Source: an uncultured Clostridia bacterium (lineage in GTDB: Bacteria > Bacillota > Clostridia > TANB77 > CAG-508). From it: a DNA stretch of 16,902 bases. The notes below the pieces were generated by a model. It was not told the DNA's origin, did not search any database, and saw nothing but the letters and a program-made list of their open reading frames with translations. Each line of letters begins with the position of its first letter. Positions within the stretch are counted from its first letter, which is position 1. Shown here in pieces: positions 7,229 to 14,270 of the stretch. The stretch is taken from NCBI GenBank assembly GCA_949746285.1, contig CATJZH010000141.1, forward strand, positions 1-16,902. Direction: 5' to 3'. Made by a program: the position numbers and the translations under genes.

Positions 7229-7864
7229 TTATGCCATAGAAACATTTTTCTGACCCAAATTGAAATCTGGGTCAAATCTCATTACCGCTTTTTTAAGCCT
7301 CTGTGCACGGGCTGCCTGAGACTTATAGCTACGATTATACTTCATACATTCGCAATGCTTTCTAGTCTCACCATCTTCTGGTTTCTTCTCTACTGGCATC
7401 CTGACAGACGGTTTGTAGTTTTTTCTATCTTCCCCGCTCCTTTGCACCAGCTCCCTATCTGAAGCAACCGCTTTGTTTATGAGCGCTCTTCTAAGCCGTC
7501 TTTTCTGTTTACGGCGATACGAAATACCATTGTGCGGATTTTTGTATTCGCTCATTTCAACAAACGGATCGTTTTCCAGCTCCTTCTCTTCCTCTTTATA
7601 TAATTCGTCCAGAATCTCTTTAATTTCCTCCTCTATGTCCTCGTCTTTTACTGGAATATCTTCATCAGAAAGCATGTATAACGCTGCTTCAAAAACTGCC
7701 TTATTTTCTTCAGCCTGCTTTCTAGCAGTATATTCTTCCCAACACATCTGCTCCTGAACTTTGATCTTAAGCTCCTCCTCTCGTTCCTGCTCTTCTAACT
7801 GATACCGAGCAATCTCTGCCTGCATTTCCTTTGGTGTCATTTTGTTTTCATCATTATACTTCAT
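7229..7864 (-). CDS. Hypothetical charged protein of atypical composition, 211 residues
   Basis: I do not recognise this family. The start is the ATG at 7862-7864, because GGGGG lies eight bases upstream and a promoter at 7911-7939 begins transcription after the longer in-frame start at 7975. Residues about 10-105 are Glu-rich and probably helical or coiled coil (LEEQEREEELKIKVQEQ; EEEIKEILDELYKEEEKE). Residues about 116-185 are strongly basic (RRKQKRRLRR; Arg/Lys-rich), with a CEC pair at 171-173. No membrane segment or enzyme motif is seen. Base composition differs sharply from both neighbours: 7261-7320 has 29 G/C of 60, against 18-19 of 60 in lines of walJ and tex. CGC, CGT and CGG arginine codons occur. 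Recent horizontal acquisition is the likely explanation. Opposite charge halves suggest a nucleic-acid or protein scaffold role, but that is a guess. Confidence 0.8.
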   Translation of the reverse strand: MKYNDENKMTPKEMQAEIARYQLEEQEREEELKIKVQEQMCWEEYTARKQAEENKAVFEAALYMLSDEDIPVKDEDIEEEIKEILDELYKEEEKELENDPFVEMSEYKNPHNGISYRRKQKRRLRRALINKAVASDRELVQRSGEDRKNYKPSVRMPVEKKPEDGETRKHCECMKYNRSYKSQAARAQRLKKAVMRFDPDFNLGQKNVSMA

Positions 7865-7910
7865 GTGAAAACCCCCTTTTTTAATATTTAGCAAACATGC
7901 TGTACAATTT

Positions 7911-7939
7911 ATTATACTCCGAAAATGGCTAAAAATCAA
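7911..7939 (-). promoter_or_regulatory. Near-consensus sigma-A promoter of the atypical gene
   Basis: On the minus strand, TTGATT (7934-7939) and TATAAT (7911-7916) are spaced exactly 17 bp. The transcript would start near 7904, leaving a 5' leader of about 40 bases that includes the GGGGG ribosome site. Confidence 0.75.
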
Positions 7940-7959
7940 TTTTCTCACTATATTAAAGG

Positions 7960-8012
7960 AAAAAGTAACTGACAAATTATGATTTTTATTTCAAATTTAT
8001 CAGTTACTTTTT
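7960..8012 (-). terminator. Terminator of tex
   Basis: The arms AAAAAGTAACTGACAAAT (7960-7977) and ATTTATCAGTTACTTTTT (7995-8012) pair over 18 bp with one C-A or G-T position. They close a loop of 17 bases and end in a T run on the minus strand, starting four bases after the tex stop codon. Confidence 0.85.
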
Positions 8013-8016
8013 TATA

Positions 8017-10170
8017 TTATAATTTCATACTTAAACTAACTTTTTGTTTTTCTCTATCTATTCCTATTACCTTTACTTTTACAATATCACCAACAGATAC
8101 TACCTCTGAAGGATTTCTTATAAATCTATCTGCCATTTCAGAAATATGAACTAATCCATCATGTTTAACTCCTACATCAATAAAAGCTCCAAAATCTATA
8201 ACATTTCTAACTGTTCCTGTAAGTTCCATACCTTCTTGTAGGTCTTCAAATTTTAGTACATCACTTCTTAAAATTGGCTTTGGTAAATCTTCTCTAGGGT
8301 CTCTTCCTGGTTTTGAAAGTTCATCAATAATATCTTTTAAAGTAAGAGTTCCAACATTTAGTTCCTCTGATAATGAACTTACATCTACTTTAGACAAATC
8401 GTTTTTTAAAGTTTCTAATTTGTTTTTTTCTGCTAAGTTTTCCACAGAATATCCCACTTTTGTTAATAACTTTTCAGCTACATCATAACTTTCTGGATGA
8501 ACAGCCGTTACTTCTAATGGATTTTTTCCATTAAATATACGTATAAATCCTGCGCATTGCTTAAAAGCAGCTGGTCCAAGCTTCGGAACCTTTAACAAGT
8601 CTTTTCTTGTTTTTATCTCACCATTTTCATCTCTATATTTTACTATATTCTTAGCTATCGTTCCATTTATTCCTGAAACATATGAAAGAAGTGATGGTGT
8701 AGCAGTATTAACATCAACACCTACAGAGTTAACAGCATCTTCAACAACTCCTGTTAAACTTTCTGAAAGTTTCTTTTGATTAACATCATGTTGATATTGT
8801 CCAACTCCTATTGCTTTAGGATCTATTTTTACAAGCTCAGAAAGAGGATCTTGTAATCTTCTTGCAATTGATATTGCTCCTCTTAATGAAACATTTATAT
8901 CTGGATATTCTTCTGTTGCAAGTTTAGAAGCTGAATATACAGAAGCACCAGCTTCACTAACTATTGCATAATAAATTTCTTTATCAATTTCTTTTATCAT
9001 ATTAGATACAAAGTTTTCAGACTCACGAGAAGCAGTACCATTTCCTATTGCTATCATATTTATATCATATTTTTCAATCAATGCTTTTAATGTTTTCTTT
9101 GCACCTTCTACATCATTTTGTGGCTCTGTTGGATAGACAGTAACTGTGTCTAAAAGTTTTCCTGTTTTATCTATTACAGCAATTTTACATCCAGTTCTAT
9201 ATGCAGGGTCAAATCCCATAACAGTCATTTCTTTAATTGGTGGTTGAAGCAGTAATTGTTTAGCATTTTTTCCAAATACTTTAATAGCTTTTTCTTCTGA
9301 ACGTTCTGTTAAATCATTTCTTATTTCTCTTTCAATAGAAGGTTCTATTAATCTTTTATATGAATCTTCTATTGTCTCTGTTAAAGGGTCATTAAACTGA
9401 CTTTTATAATTTATTATTATTTGCTTTTTCAAGTAATCTAAAATTTTATCATCTGGCTTTTCTATTTTTACTTTTAAAAATTCCTCTTTCTCTCCTCTAT
9501 TTATTGCTAATATTCTATGACTTGGTATTTTTAAAATTCCTTCTTTAAAATCATAATACATTTCATAAGGAGACTTTTCATCTTCTTTACTTGCTTTACT
9601 TGTAATTACAGCTTCTCTAAAACAAAATGATTTTATTTTCTTTCTATAATCTGCATCATCTGCAATGTTCTCAGCTATAATATCTAAAGCCCCTTGTATT
9701 GCTTCTTCCTCATTTTTTACGCCTTTTTCTTCATTAATATATTCTGAAGCAATTTCGTATAAATCTCTTTTTTCTGTTTGTAAATAAATTATATTAGCTA
9801 GCGGTTCTAGTCCTTTTTCTTTTGCAATTGTCGCCCTTGTCCTTTTTTTAGGCCTATATGGTCTATATATATCTTCAAGTTCTGATAAAACCATTGTAGA
9901 AGCAATTTTAATTGTTAATTCATCTGTAAGTTTACCTTGTTCATCAATAAGTCTTATTATTTCTTCTTTTCTATTTTCTAAGTTTCTTAAATAAGTAAGT
10001 CTTTCTCCTAACTCTCTTAATATTTCATCACTTAAATTACCTGTTATTTCTTTTCTATAACGAGCAATAAATGGTATTGTATTTCCCTCATCTATAAGCT
10101 TTACTGTACTCTCAACTTGAGTTTCTCTTATTCCAAGTTCTTCTGCAATTTTTTTAAATATTTTTTCCAT
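8017..10170 (-). CDS. tex: Tex-like S1 RNA-binding transcription accessory protein
   Basis: Tex is a cytosolic nucleic-acid-binding protein, related to eukaryotic Spt6, implicated in transcription and RNA quality control. The 717-residue length is typical. The helical N-terminal region contains TIPFIARYRKE (31-41). The YqgF/RNase H-like domain starts at VMGFDPAYRTGCKIAV (317-332). The family hallmark GVGQYQHDV is at 455-463. Helix-hairpin-helix repeats span about 480-545 (NSVGVDVNTA, LGPAAF), and an S1 domain runs from about 645 to the end (GTVRNVIDFGAFIDVG, DGLVHISEM, KVKVIGIDREKQKVSLSMK). The ribosome site AAGGATAAGGA precedes the ATG. The upstream ABC-F gene ends 19 bases before this start, so the two very probably form an operon read from the promoter at 11809-11837. 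Confidence 0.96.
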   Translation of the reverse strand: MEKIFKKIAEELGIRETQVESTVKLIDEGNTIPFIARYRKEITGNLSDEILRELGERLTYLRNLENRKEEIIRLIDEQGKLTDELTIKIASTMVLSELEDIYRPYRPKKRTRATIAKEKGLEPLANIIYLQTEKRDLYEIASEYINEEKGVKNEEEAIQGALDIIAENIADDADYRKKIKSFCFREAVITSKASKEDEKSPYEMYYDFKEGILKIPSHRILAINRGEKEEFLKVKIEKPDDKILDYLKKQIIINYKSQFNDPLTETIEDSYKRLIEPSIEREIRNDLTERSEEKAIKVFGKNAKQLLLQPPIKEMTVMGFDPAYRTGCKIAVIDKTGKLLDTVTVYPTEPQNDVEGAKKTLKALIEKYDINMIAIGNGTASRESENFVSNMIKEIDKEIYYAIVSEAGASVYSASKLATEEYPDINVSLRGAISIARRLQDPLSELVKIDPKAIGVGQYQHDVNQKKLSESLTGVVEDAVNSVGVDVNTATPSLLSYVSGINGTIAKNIVKYRDENGEIKTRKDLLKVPKLGPAAFKQCAGFIRIFNGKNPLEVTAVHPESYDVAEKLLTKVGYSVENLAEKNKLETLKNDLSKVDVSSLSEELNVGTLTLKDIIDELSKPGRDPREDLPKPILRSDVLKFEDLQEGMELTGTVRNVIDFGAFIDVGVKHDGLVHISEMADRFIRNPSEVVSVGDIVKVKVIGIDREKQKVSLSMKL

Positions 10171-10189
10171 TTGTTCCTTATCCTTTCAA

Positions 10190-11776
10190 CTATTTATCTT
10201 GTTCTTCTAAATATTCATCATAAGTACATTCTCTTACTATTACTTTATTATTTGTAATATCTATTATCTTGTTTGCAACAGTTTGTGTTAATTGGTGATC
10301 ATGTGATGTAAATATCATAATACCTTTATATTTTTGCATTCCATCATTTAATGCGGTAATTGATTCCATGTCTAAATGGTTTGTTGGTTCATCAAAAATT
10401 AAAAAATTAGCACCTGAAAGCATAAGTTTTGAAAGTACACATCTTACTTTTTCTCCTCCTGATAATACATTTACTTTCTTTAAAGCTTCTTCTCCAGAGA
10501 AAAGCATTCTTCCTAAAAAGCTTCTTACATATGTTTCATCTGGATCTTTTGAATATTTACGAAGCCAATCTGTTATAGTTTCATCAGATTCAAACATATA
10601 ATTATTATCTTTTGGAAAATAATCTTTGCTAATTGTTGTTCCCCATACTAACTCTCCGTCATCTGGTTCTATTTCTCCTGCTATAATTTGAAATAATACA
10701 GTTTTAGCTATTTCATTATCTGATAACAATGCTATTTTATCTTCTCTTTTTACTGTAAAACTGATATTATCTAGTATTTTTTCTCCATTAATCGTTTTAG
10801 AAACATTTTTTATTTCTAAAATTTCTTTTCCTTGTTCTCTATCTGGTTTAAAATCTATATAAGGATATTTTCTATTTGATGGTTTTATTTCTTCTAATTC
10901 AATTTTTTCTAAAGATTTTTTTCTAGATGTAGCTTGTTTTGACTTTGATGCATTTGCACTAAATCTTGCAATAAACTCTTGTAATTCTTTTATTCTTTCT
11001 TCTTTCTTCTTGTTTGCCTCTTTCATTTGTTTCAAAGCAAGTTGACTAGATTCATACCAGAAATCATAATTTCCTGGATAAACTTTAATTTTACCAAAAT
11101 CAACATCAGCAATATGAGTACAAACTTTATTTAAAAAGTATCTATCATGTGATACAACAATTACTGTATTTTCAAAATCTATTAAAAAATCTTGTAACCA
11201 ATTTATAGTTTTTATATCTAAATCATTAGTAGGTTCGTCTAATAAAAGAACATCTGGATTTCCAAACAATGCTTGTGCTAATAGAACTTTTACTTTATCT
11301 TTTGCTTCTATTTCACTCATAAATTTATAATGCAAATCTACATCTATTCCTAAATCATTTAAAAGCTTAGCAGCGTCAGCTTCTGCATTCCATCCATCTA
11401 ACTCTGCAAATCTCTCTTCCAATTTTGCTGCTTTCATTCCATCCTCTTCAGAAAAATCTGGTTTACTATAAATGGCATCTTTTTCTTTCATTATTTTATA
11501 AAGTTCGCTATTTCCCATCATAACAGTATCTATAACTGTATATCCTTCAAAAGCATAGTGATCCTGTTTTAATACAGATAGTCTTTCTCCTTTATCTAAA
11601 ATAACTTCTCCTTTATTAGGTTCTATCTCTCCTGATAATATTTTTAAAAAGGTAGACTTTCCTGCGCCATTAGCACCTATTAAACCATAACAATTTCCTT
11701 TTGTAAATTTTATTGTAACATCTTCAAAAAGAACTCTTTTTCCAAATCTTAAAGTTACACCATTTGATAAAAGCAT
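10190..11776 (-). CDS. ybiT: ABC-F family ATPase, YbiT/YkpA type
   Basis: ABC-F proteins are soluble ATPases with two nucleotide-binding domains that act on the ribosome, not transporters. In the first domain, Walker A is GANGAGKST (34-42), Walker B VLLLDEPTNDLD starts near 176, and SHDR follows. Its signature is the divergent MSEIEAKDKVKV (153-164) that YbiT members show in place of LSGGE. The interdomain linker (about 240-300) carries RFSANASKSKQATSR and is followed by KIELEEIKPS, both near-identical to E. coli YbiT. The second domain has LSGGEKVR (438-445), DEPTNHLD (462-469) and SHDH, but its Walker A is replaced by LLSDNEIAKTVLF, without the GxxGxGKS glycines. The length, 528, fits the subfamily. 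TTAGGAGG lies eight bases before the ATG. It is cotranscribed with tex. A housekeeping translation role is more likely than antibiotic resistance. Confidence 0.93.
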   Translation of the reverse strand: MLLSNGVTLRFGKRVLFEDVTIKFTKGNCYGLIGANGAGKSTFLKILSGEIEPNKGEVILDKGERLSVLKQDHYAFEGYTVIDTVMMGNSELYKIMKEKDAIYSKPDFSEEDGMKAAKLEERFAELDGWNAEADAAKLLNDLGIDVDLHYKFMSEIEAKDKVKVLLAQALFGNPDVLLLDEPTNDLDIKTINWLQDFLIDFENTVIVVSHDRYFLNKVCTHIADVDFGKIKVYPGNYDFWYESSQLALKQMKEANKKKEERIKELQEFIARFSANASKSKQATSRKKSLEKIELEEIKPSNRKYPYIDFKPDREQGKEILEIKNVSKTINGEKILDNISFTVKREDKIALLSDNEIAKTVLFQIIAGEIEPDDGELVWGTTISKDYFPKDNNYMFESDETITDWLRKYSKDPDETYVRSFLGRMLFSGEEALKKVNVLSGGEKVRCVLSKLMLSGANFLIFDEPTNHLDMESITALNDGMQKYKGIMIFTSHDHQLTQTVANKIIDITNNKVIVRECTYDEYLEEQDK

Positions 11777-11808
11777 TTTCTAAACCTCCTAATTTTTTTA
11801 ACTTCTAT

Positions 11809-11837
11809 ATTATATAGTATTTTCATACATATTTCAA
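11809..11837 (-). promoter_or_regulatory. Sigma-A promoter of the ABC-F/tex operon
   Basis: On the minus strand, TTGAAA (11832-11837) and TATAAT (11809-11814) are 17 bp apart, about 30 bases before the ABC-F start codon. Confidence 0.75.
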
Positions 11838-11885
11838 ATATTTTATTTTTCATATAACATTTTGATTAAATTTTGTCTAAATCTA

Positions 11886-11913
11886 TTGTTTTTTTCTAAA
11901 TTTATAGTACAAT
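11886..11913 (+). promoter_or_regulatory. Candidate promoter of the 125-residue gene
   Basis: TTGTTT (11886-11891) and TACAAT (11908-11913) are 16 bp apart, about 30 bases before the ATG. It is back to back with the ABC-F promoter in a 167-base divergent intergenic region. Confidence 0.5.
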
Positions 11914-11943
11914 AAATGTAATTTTAATATTGGAGATGAAATT

Positions 11944-12321
11944 ATGAGTGATAGTTATTTTCATAATTCTGATGTTTTCCAGAATTCAAAAGTTGAGGCT
12001 GTAAAAAAGCTAAGTTTTTGGGCACACTTATTTTACAGAATATTAGCTGGTAAAGCACAAAAATTGCTTCCTTCAGCCGAATTAAAACCTCAAAAGACAT
12101 ATAAAAGTATTTTCTATATGTGGAATTTAGGAAATTTTAGAACTGTATTATTTAATTCTCTAGATTCTATAAGAAATTCTTTTGTACATACTTTTGAAAA
12201 AAGTAATATAAACTCTCTAAAAACACAAATTATTGGTAAAGATATAAACTCTTCAGTTTCTTTAAAAAATTCTGAACTTGCTATTATAGTACCTAAACCA
12301 ATAATTATAAATAGAGATTAA
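11944..12321 (+). CDS. Hypothetical protein, 125 residues
   Basis: I do not recognise this protein. It starts MSDSYFHNSDVFQNSK, has a possibly amphipathic or membrane-associating aromatic stretch (LSFWAHLFYRILAG, about 23-36), then FYMWNLGNFRTVLFNSLDSI, and a Ser/Asn-rich C-terminal third ending in IIVPKPIIINRD. There is no signal peptide and no convincing full transmembrane helix. GGAG stands about eight bases before the ATG, a candidate promoter is at 11886-11913 and a terminator follows at 12366-12391, so it looks like an independent, real transcription unit. Its AT-rich composition matches the chromosome. It is the only plus-strand gene between walJ and the right edge. Confidence 0.68.
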   Translation: MSDSYFHNSDVFQNSKVEAVKKLSFWAHLFYRILAGKAQKLLPSAELKPQKTYKSIFYMWNLGNFRTVLFNSLDSIRNSFVHTFEKSNINSLKTQIIGKDINSSVSLKNSELAIIVPKPIIINRD

Positions 12322-12365
12322 TAAAAACATAAATTTATTTTGTGTATTAATATATTTTTGCGGTC

Positions 12366-12391
12366 AAAAAGCGAGCTTATGCTCGCCTTTT
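12366..12391. terminator. Bidirectional GC-rich terminator
   Basis: GCGAGC (12371-12376) and GCTCGC (12381-12386) flank loop TTAT, with AAAAA before and CTTTT after. It lies between the convergent ends of the 125-residue gene and the acidic-linker protein gene and can serve both. Confidence 0.8.
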
Positions 12392-12405
12392 ATATATTCT
12401 ATTTA

Positions 12406-14160
12406 CTAAAATTCTTGCTCTTCCTCATTACATTTATGAAAATTAAATTCGCTTATATTATTTGTATATACTGTAATTCCTTGCTTGCCTAATACATTAT
12501 ATTTTGAATCATAATAAGATTCTATTTGAGCTATACCTGCCATTTGAGAATTAAGAACAACGTCCATTCCTGAATAGCTTCCTTCTAAAAATGTTAAAAT
12601 TTCTATTGGTTGATTTGAACGTCTAATACGGTTTTCAAGTACGCTTTTTAATCTATTAAGACTTAAAATAGTTATTGCCTTATCATTTTCATTTGAAAAT
12701 TCATATCTTATGTATAATTTCTCATCTTTATTTATATATGAATCTTCTATACCATAATTACTCATCAAAGTAATAATCTTATTTCTATTTACTTCTGACA
12801 TACGAGATATATTCTTTATACTGCCATCTAGTTCTATTTTAAAAGAACTATAGCCTCCTAAAGCTCCTTCAAGTAATTTAGGCATTCCTCTCTTTTCCGC
12901 TTCTTTTTGTAAAACTTCAAATCGTTTTTTAGTAATATATTCATTTGAATTGGTGATTAAAAATAGACTAGATCGTACTCCTGTTTCTTCTTCCATTTGC
13001 TTAATTTTATCTAAAAAAGCATATAATTGTTCTTCTGTCATTGTTCTTGCCTCAAGCTTTTCTTCTCTTTGGAACCAAAATAATTTTACATAGTTTACAG
13101 TTTCTTTTTCAATTGGCTCTTCATTAACTTCTTCTATTTGTTCTTCTAAATCTTCGCTATCTTCTTCCAATATTTCAATTTCATTGTGTTCTCCTGTTTC
13201 TTCCTCTTCTTGTTTATCTTCACTAATTAATTCTTCATCATCGTCTTGTACTTCTTCTGTTTCAGCAGTTTCATCTATTTGTTCTTCAACTATTTTTTCA
13301 TTTTGTTCTTCAATAGCTTTCATTTTTTGATACTTAGATTTTAATTGATTAATTTCATTATATTCTGATAAAAAATACTCTATTTCCATTTCTGTTTCGG
13401 AAATTTCACTAAAAGCTTGTATAACATTTGGTACAGAAACATTTAAAGTCTTACTTGTTAAGATTAAATTTTCAGATATATCTTTAAAATCTTCTACTGA
13501 AAAAAACTGTGATAATTTTATATATTCATCATATACATTTTTCCCCTTAGATTTCATATAGTTTTCTAATTTTACATTCTTAGCCTTTTCAAAATTTGCT
13601 AAATTAATTAAAAACTTTTCATTAAACATATAAAATTCTGTTTTTATTCTTGAATTTTCTAACGCATTTAACATCTTACTTAAAAATTCTATTTTTTTTA
13701 TAGTTTTATCATCAAGCTCCACTCCTTTTCCTAAGCAGTCTCGTATATCTGCAAATTTCTGATACTGTAAGAAAAAAGAATATTTTTGATTTAATTCTAA
13801 TAAAGTCTTAAATTTTTCTTCACTACACAATTCTATAAATTTTTCTTTTGAATAATCTGATGCAGATATTTTTAAAAATTCCCATGCATTTGTTTCTTTT
13901 ATAGATTTTATTAAAATATTATGATATTCTTCTAAAATTTTATTACAACTTCTATTAAACTGCTGACACTTTTCTGGTATTTCTGAAATTACTAAAGTAT
14001 TTGGAATAGAAAAAATTAAATCTATGGAATTTTCTATTCTATTTGCTGCTCTATATTTTAAGCGTCCTTTTAATGGCTTAGCAATTTCCATTTTTTCTTT
14101 TAATTTAGAAATGTCTAAGTTATCATCTTTATATTCAGTTATAATTTCCTGGTATTCCAT
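12406..14160 (-). CDS. Hypothetical protein with acidic linker, 584 residues
   Basis: I do not recognise this protein. Three regions are visible. Residues about 1-280 are predicted mostly helical (KEKFIELCSEEKFKTLLEL; KIEFLSKMLNALENS). Residues about 284-355 are an extremely Glu/Asp-rich low-complexity linker (VQDDDEELISEDKQEEEETG). Residues about 356-584 form a mixed alpha/beta domain with LFWFQREEKLEA, SSLFLITNSNEY, GALGGYSSFKIELDGSI and ILTFLEGSYSGMDVVLNSQM. No signal peptide, membrane span or catalytic motif is apparent. AAAGGT lies eight bases before the ATG, a strong promoter is at 14199-14226 and it ends at the 12366 terminator, so it is monocistronic. The two-folded-domains-plus-acidic-linker layout suggests a scaffold or regulator, which is inference only. 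Codon and base use match the flanking genes. Confidence 0.82.
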   Translation of the reverse strand: MEYQEIITEYKDDNLDISKLKEKMEIAKPLKGRLKYRAANRIENSIDLIFSIPNTLVISEIPEKCQQFNRSCNKILEEYHNILIKSIKETNAWEFLKISASDYSKEKFIELCSEEKFKTLLELNQKYSFFLQYQKFADIRDCLGKGVELDDKTIKKIEFLSKMLNALENSRIKTEFYMFNEKFLINLANFEKAKNVKLENYMKSKGKNVYDEYIKLSQFFSVEDFKDISENLILTSKTLNVSVPNVIQAFSEISETEMEIEYFLSEYNEINQLKSKYQKMKAIEEQNEKIVEEQIDETAETEEVQDDDEELISEDKQEEEETGEHNEIEILEEDSEDLEEQIEEVNEEPIEKETVNYVKLFWFQREEKLEARTMTEEQLYAFLDKIKQMEEETGVRSSLFLITNSNEYITKKRFEVLQKEAEKRGMPKLLEGALGGYSSFKIELDGSIKNISRMSEVNRNKIITLMSNYGIEDSYINKDEKLYIRYEFSNENDKAITILSLNRLKSVLENRIRRSNQPIEILTFLEGSYSGMDVVLNSQMAGIAQIESYYDSKYNVLGKQGITVYTNNISEFNFHKCNEEEQEF

Positions 14161-14198
14161 AAATTTACCTTTCTATTGAATTTAAATTTTTCAATAAT

Positions 14199-14226
14199 AT
14201 TATATCATTAGATTAAAAATTGTCAA
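14199..14226 (-). promoter_or_regulatory. Sigma-A promoter of the acidic-linker protein gene
   Basis: On the minus strand, perfect TTGACA (14221-14226) and TATAAT (14199-14204) are separated by 16 bp, lying between the pcrA terminator and the ATG at 14160. Confidence 0.8.
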
Positions 14227-14233
14227 AGAAAAT

Positions 14234-14266
14234 AAAAAGGAACATTTATCTAAAATGCTCCTTTTT
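14234..14266 (-). terminator. Terminator of pcrA
   Basis: The arms AAAAAGGAACATTT and AAATGCTCCTTTTT pair over 14 bp with one mismatch around a five-base loop. The hairpin starts four bases past the pcrA stop codon. Confidence 0.85.
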
Positions 14267-14270
14267 ATAA

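Noticed and set aside
7865..7975. Longer start for the atypical 211-residue protein
   Set aside because: The extra 37 residues would span the -10 element and the GGGGG ribosome site, both of which point to the ATG at 7862-7864.
10190..11776. ABC-F gene as antibiotic resistance determinant
   Set aside because: The linker and signature match the YbiT housekeeping subfamily, and the gene is in an operon with tex.
13098..13310. Repeat-like GAA/TTC-rich stretch as a microsatellite or CRISPR-like array
   Set aside because: It is the coding sequence of the acidic linker; there are no regular repeat units or spacers.
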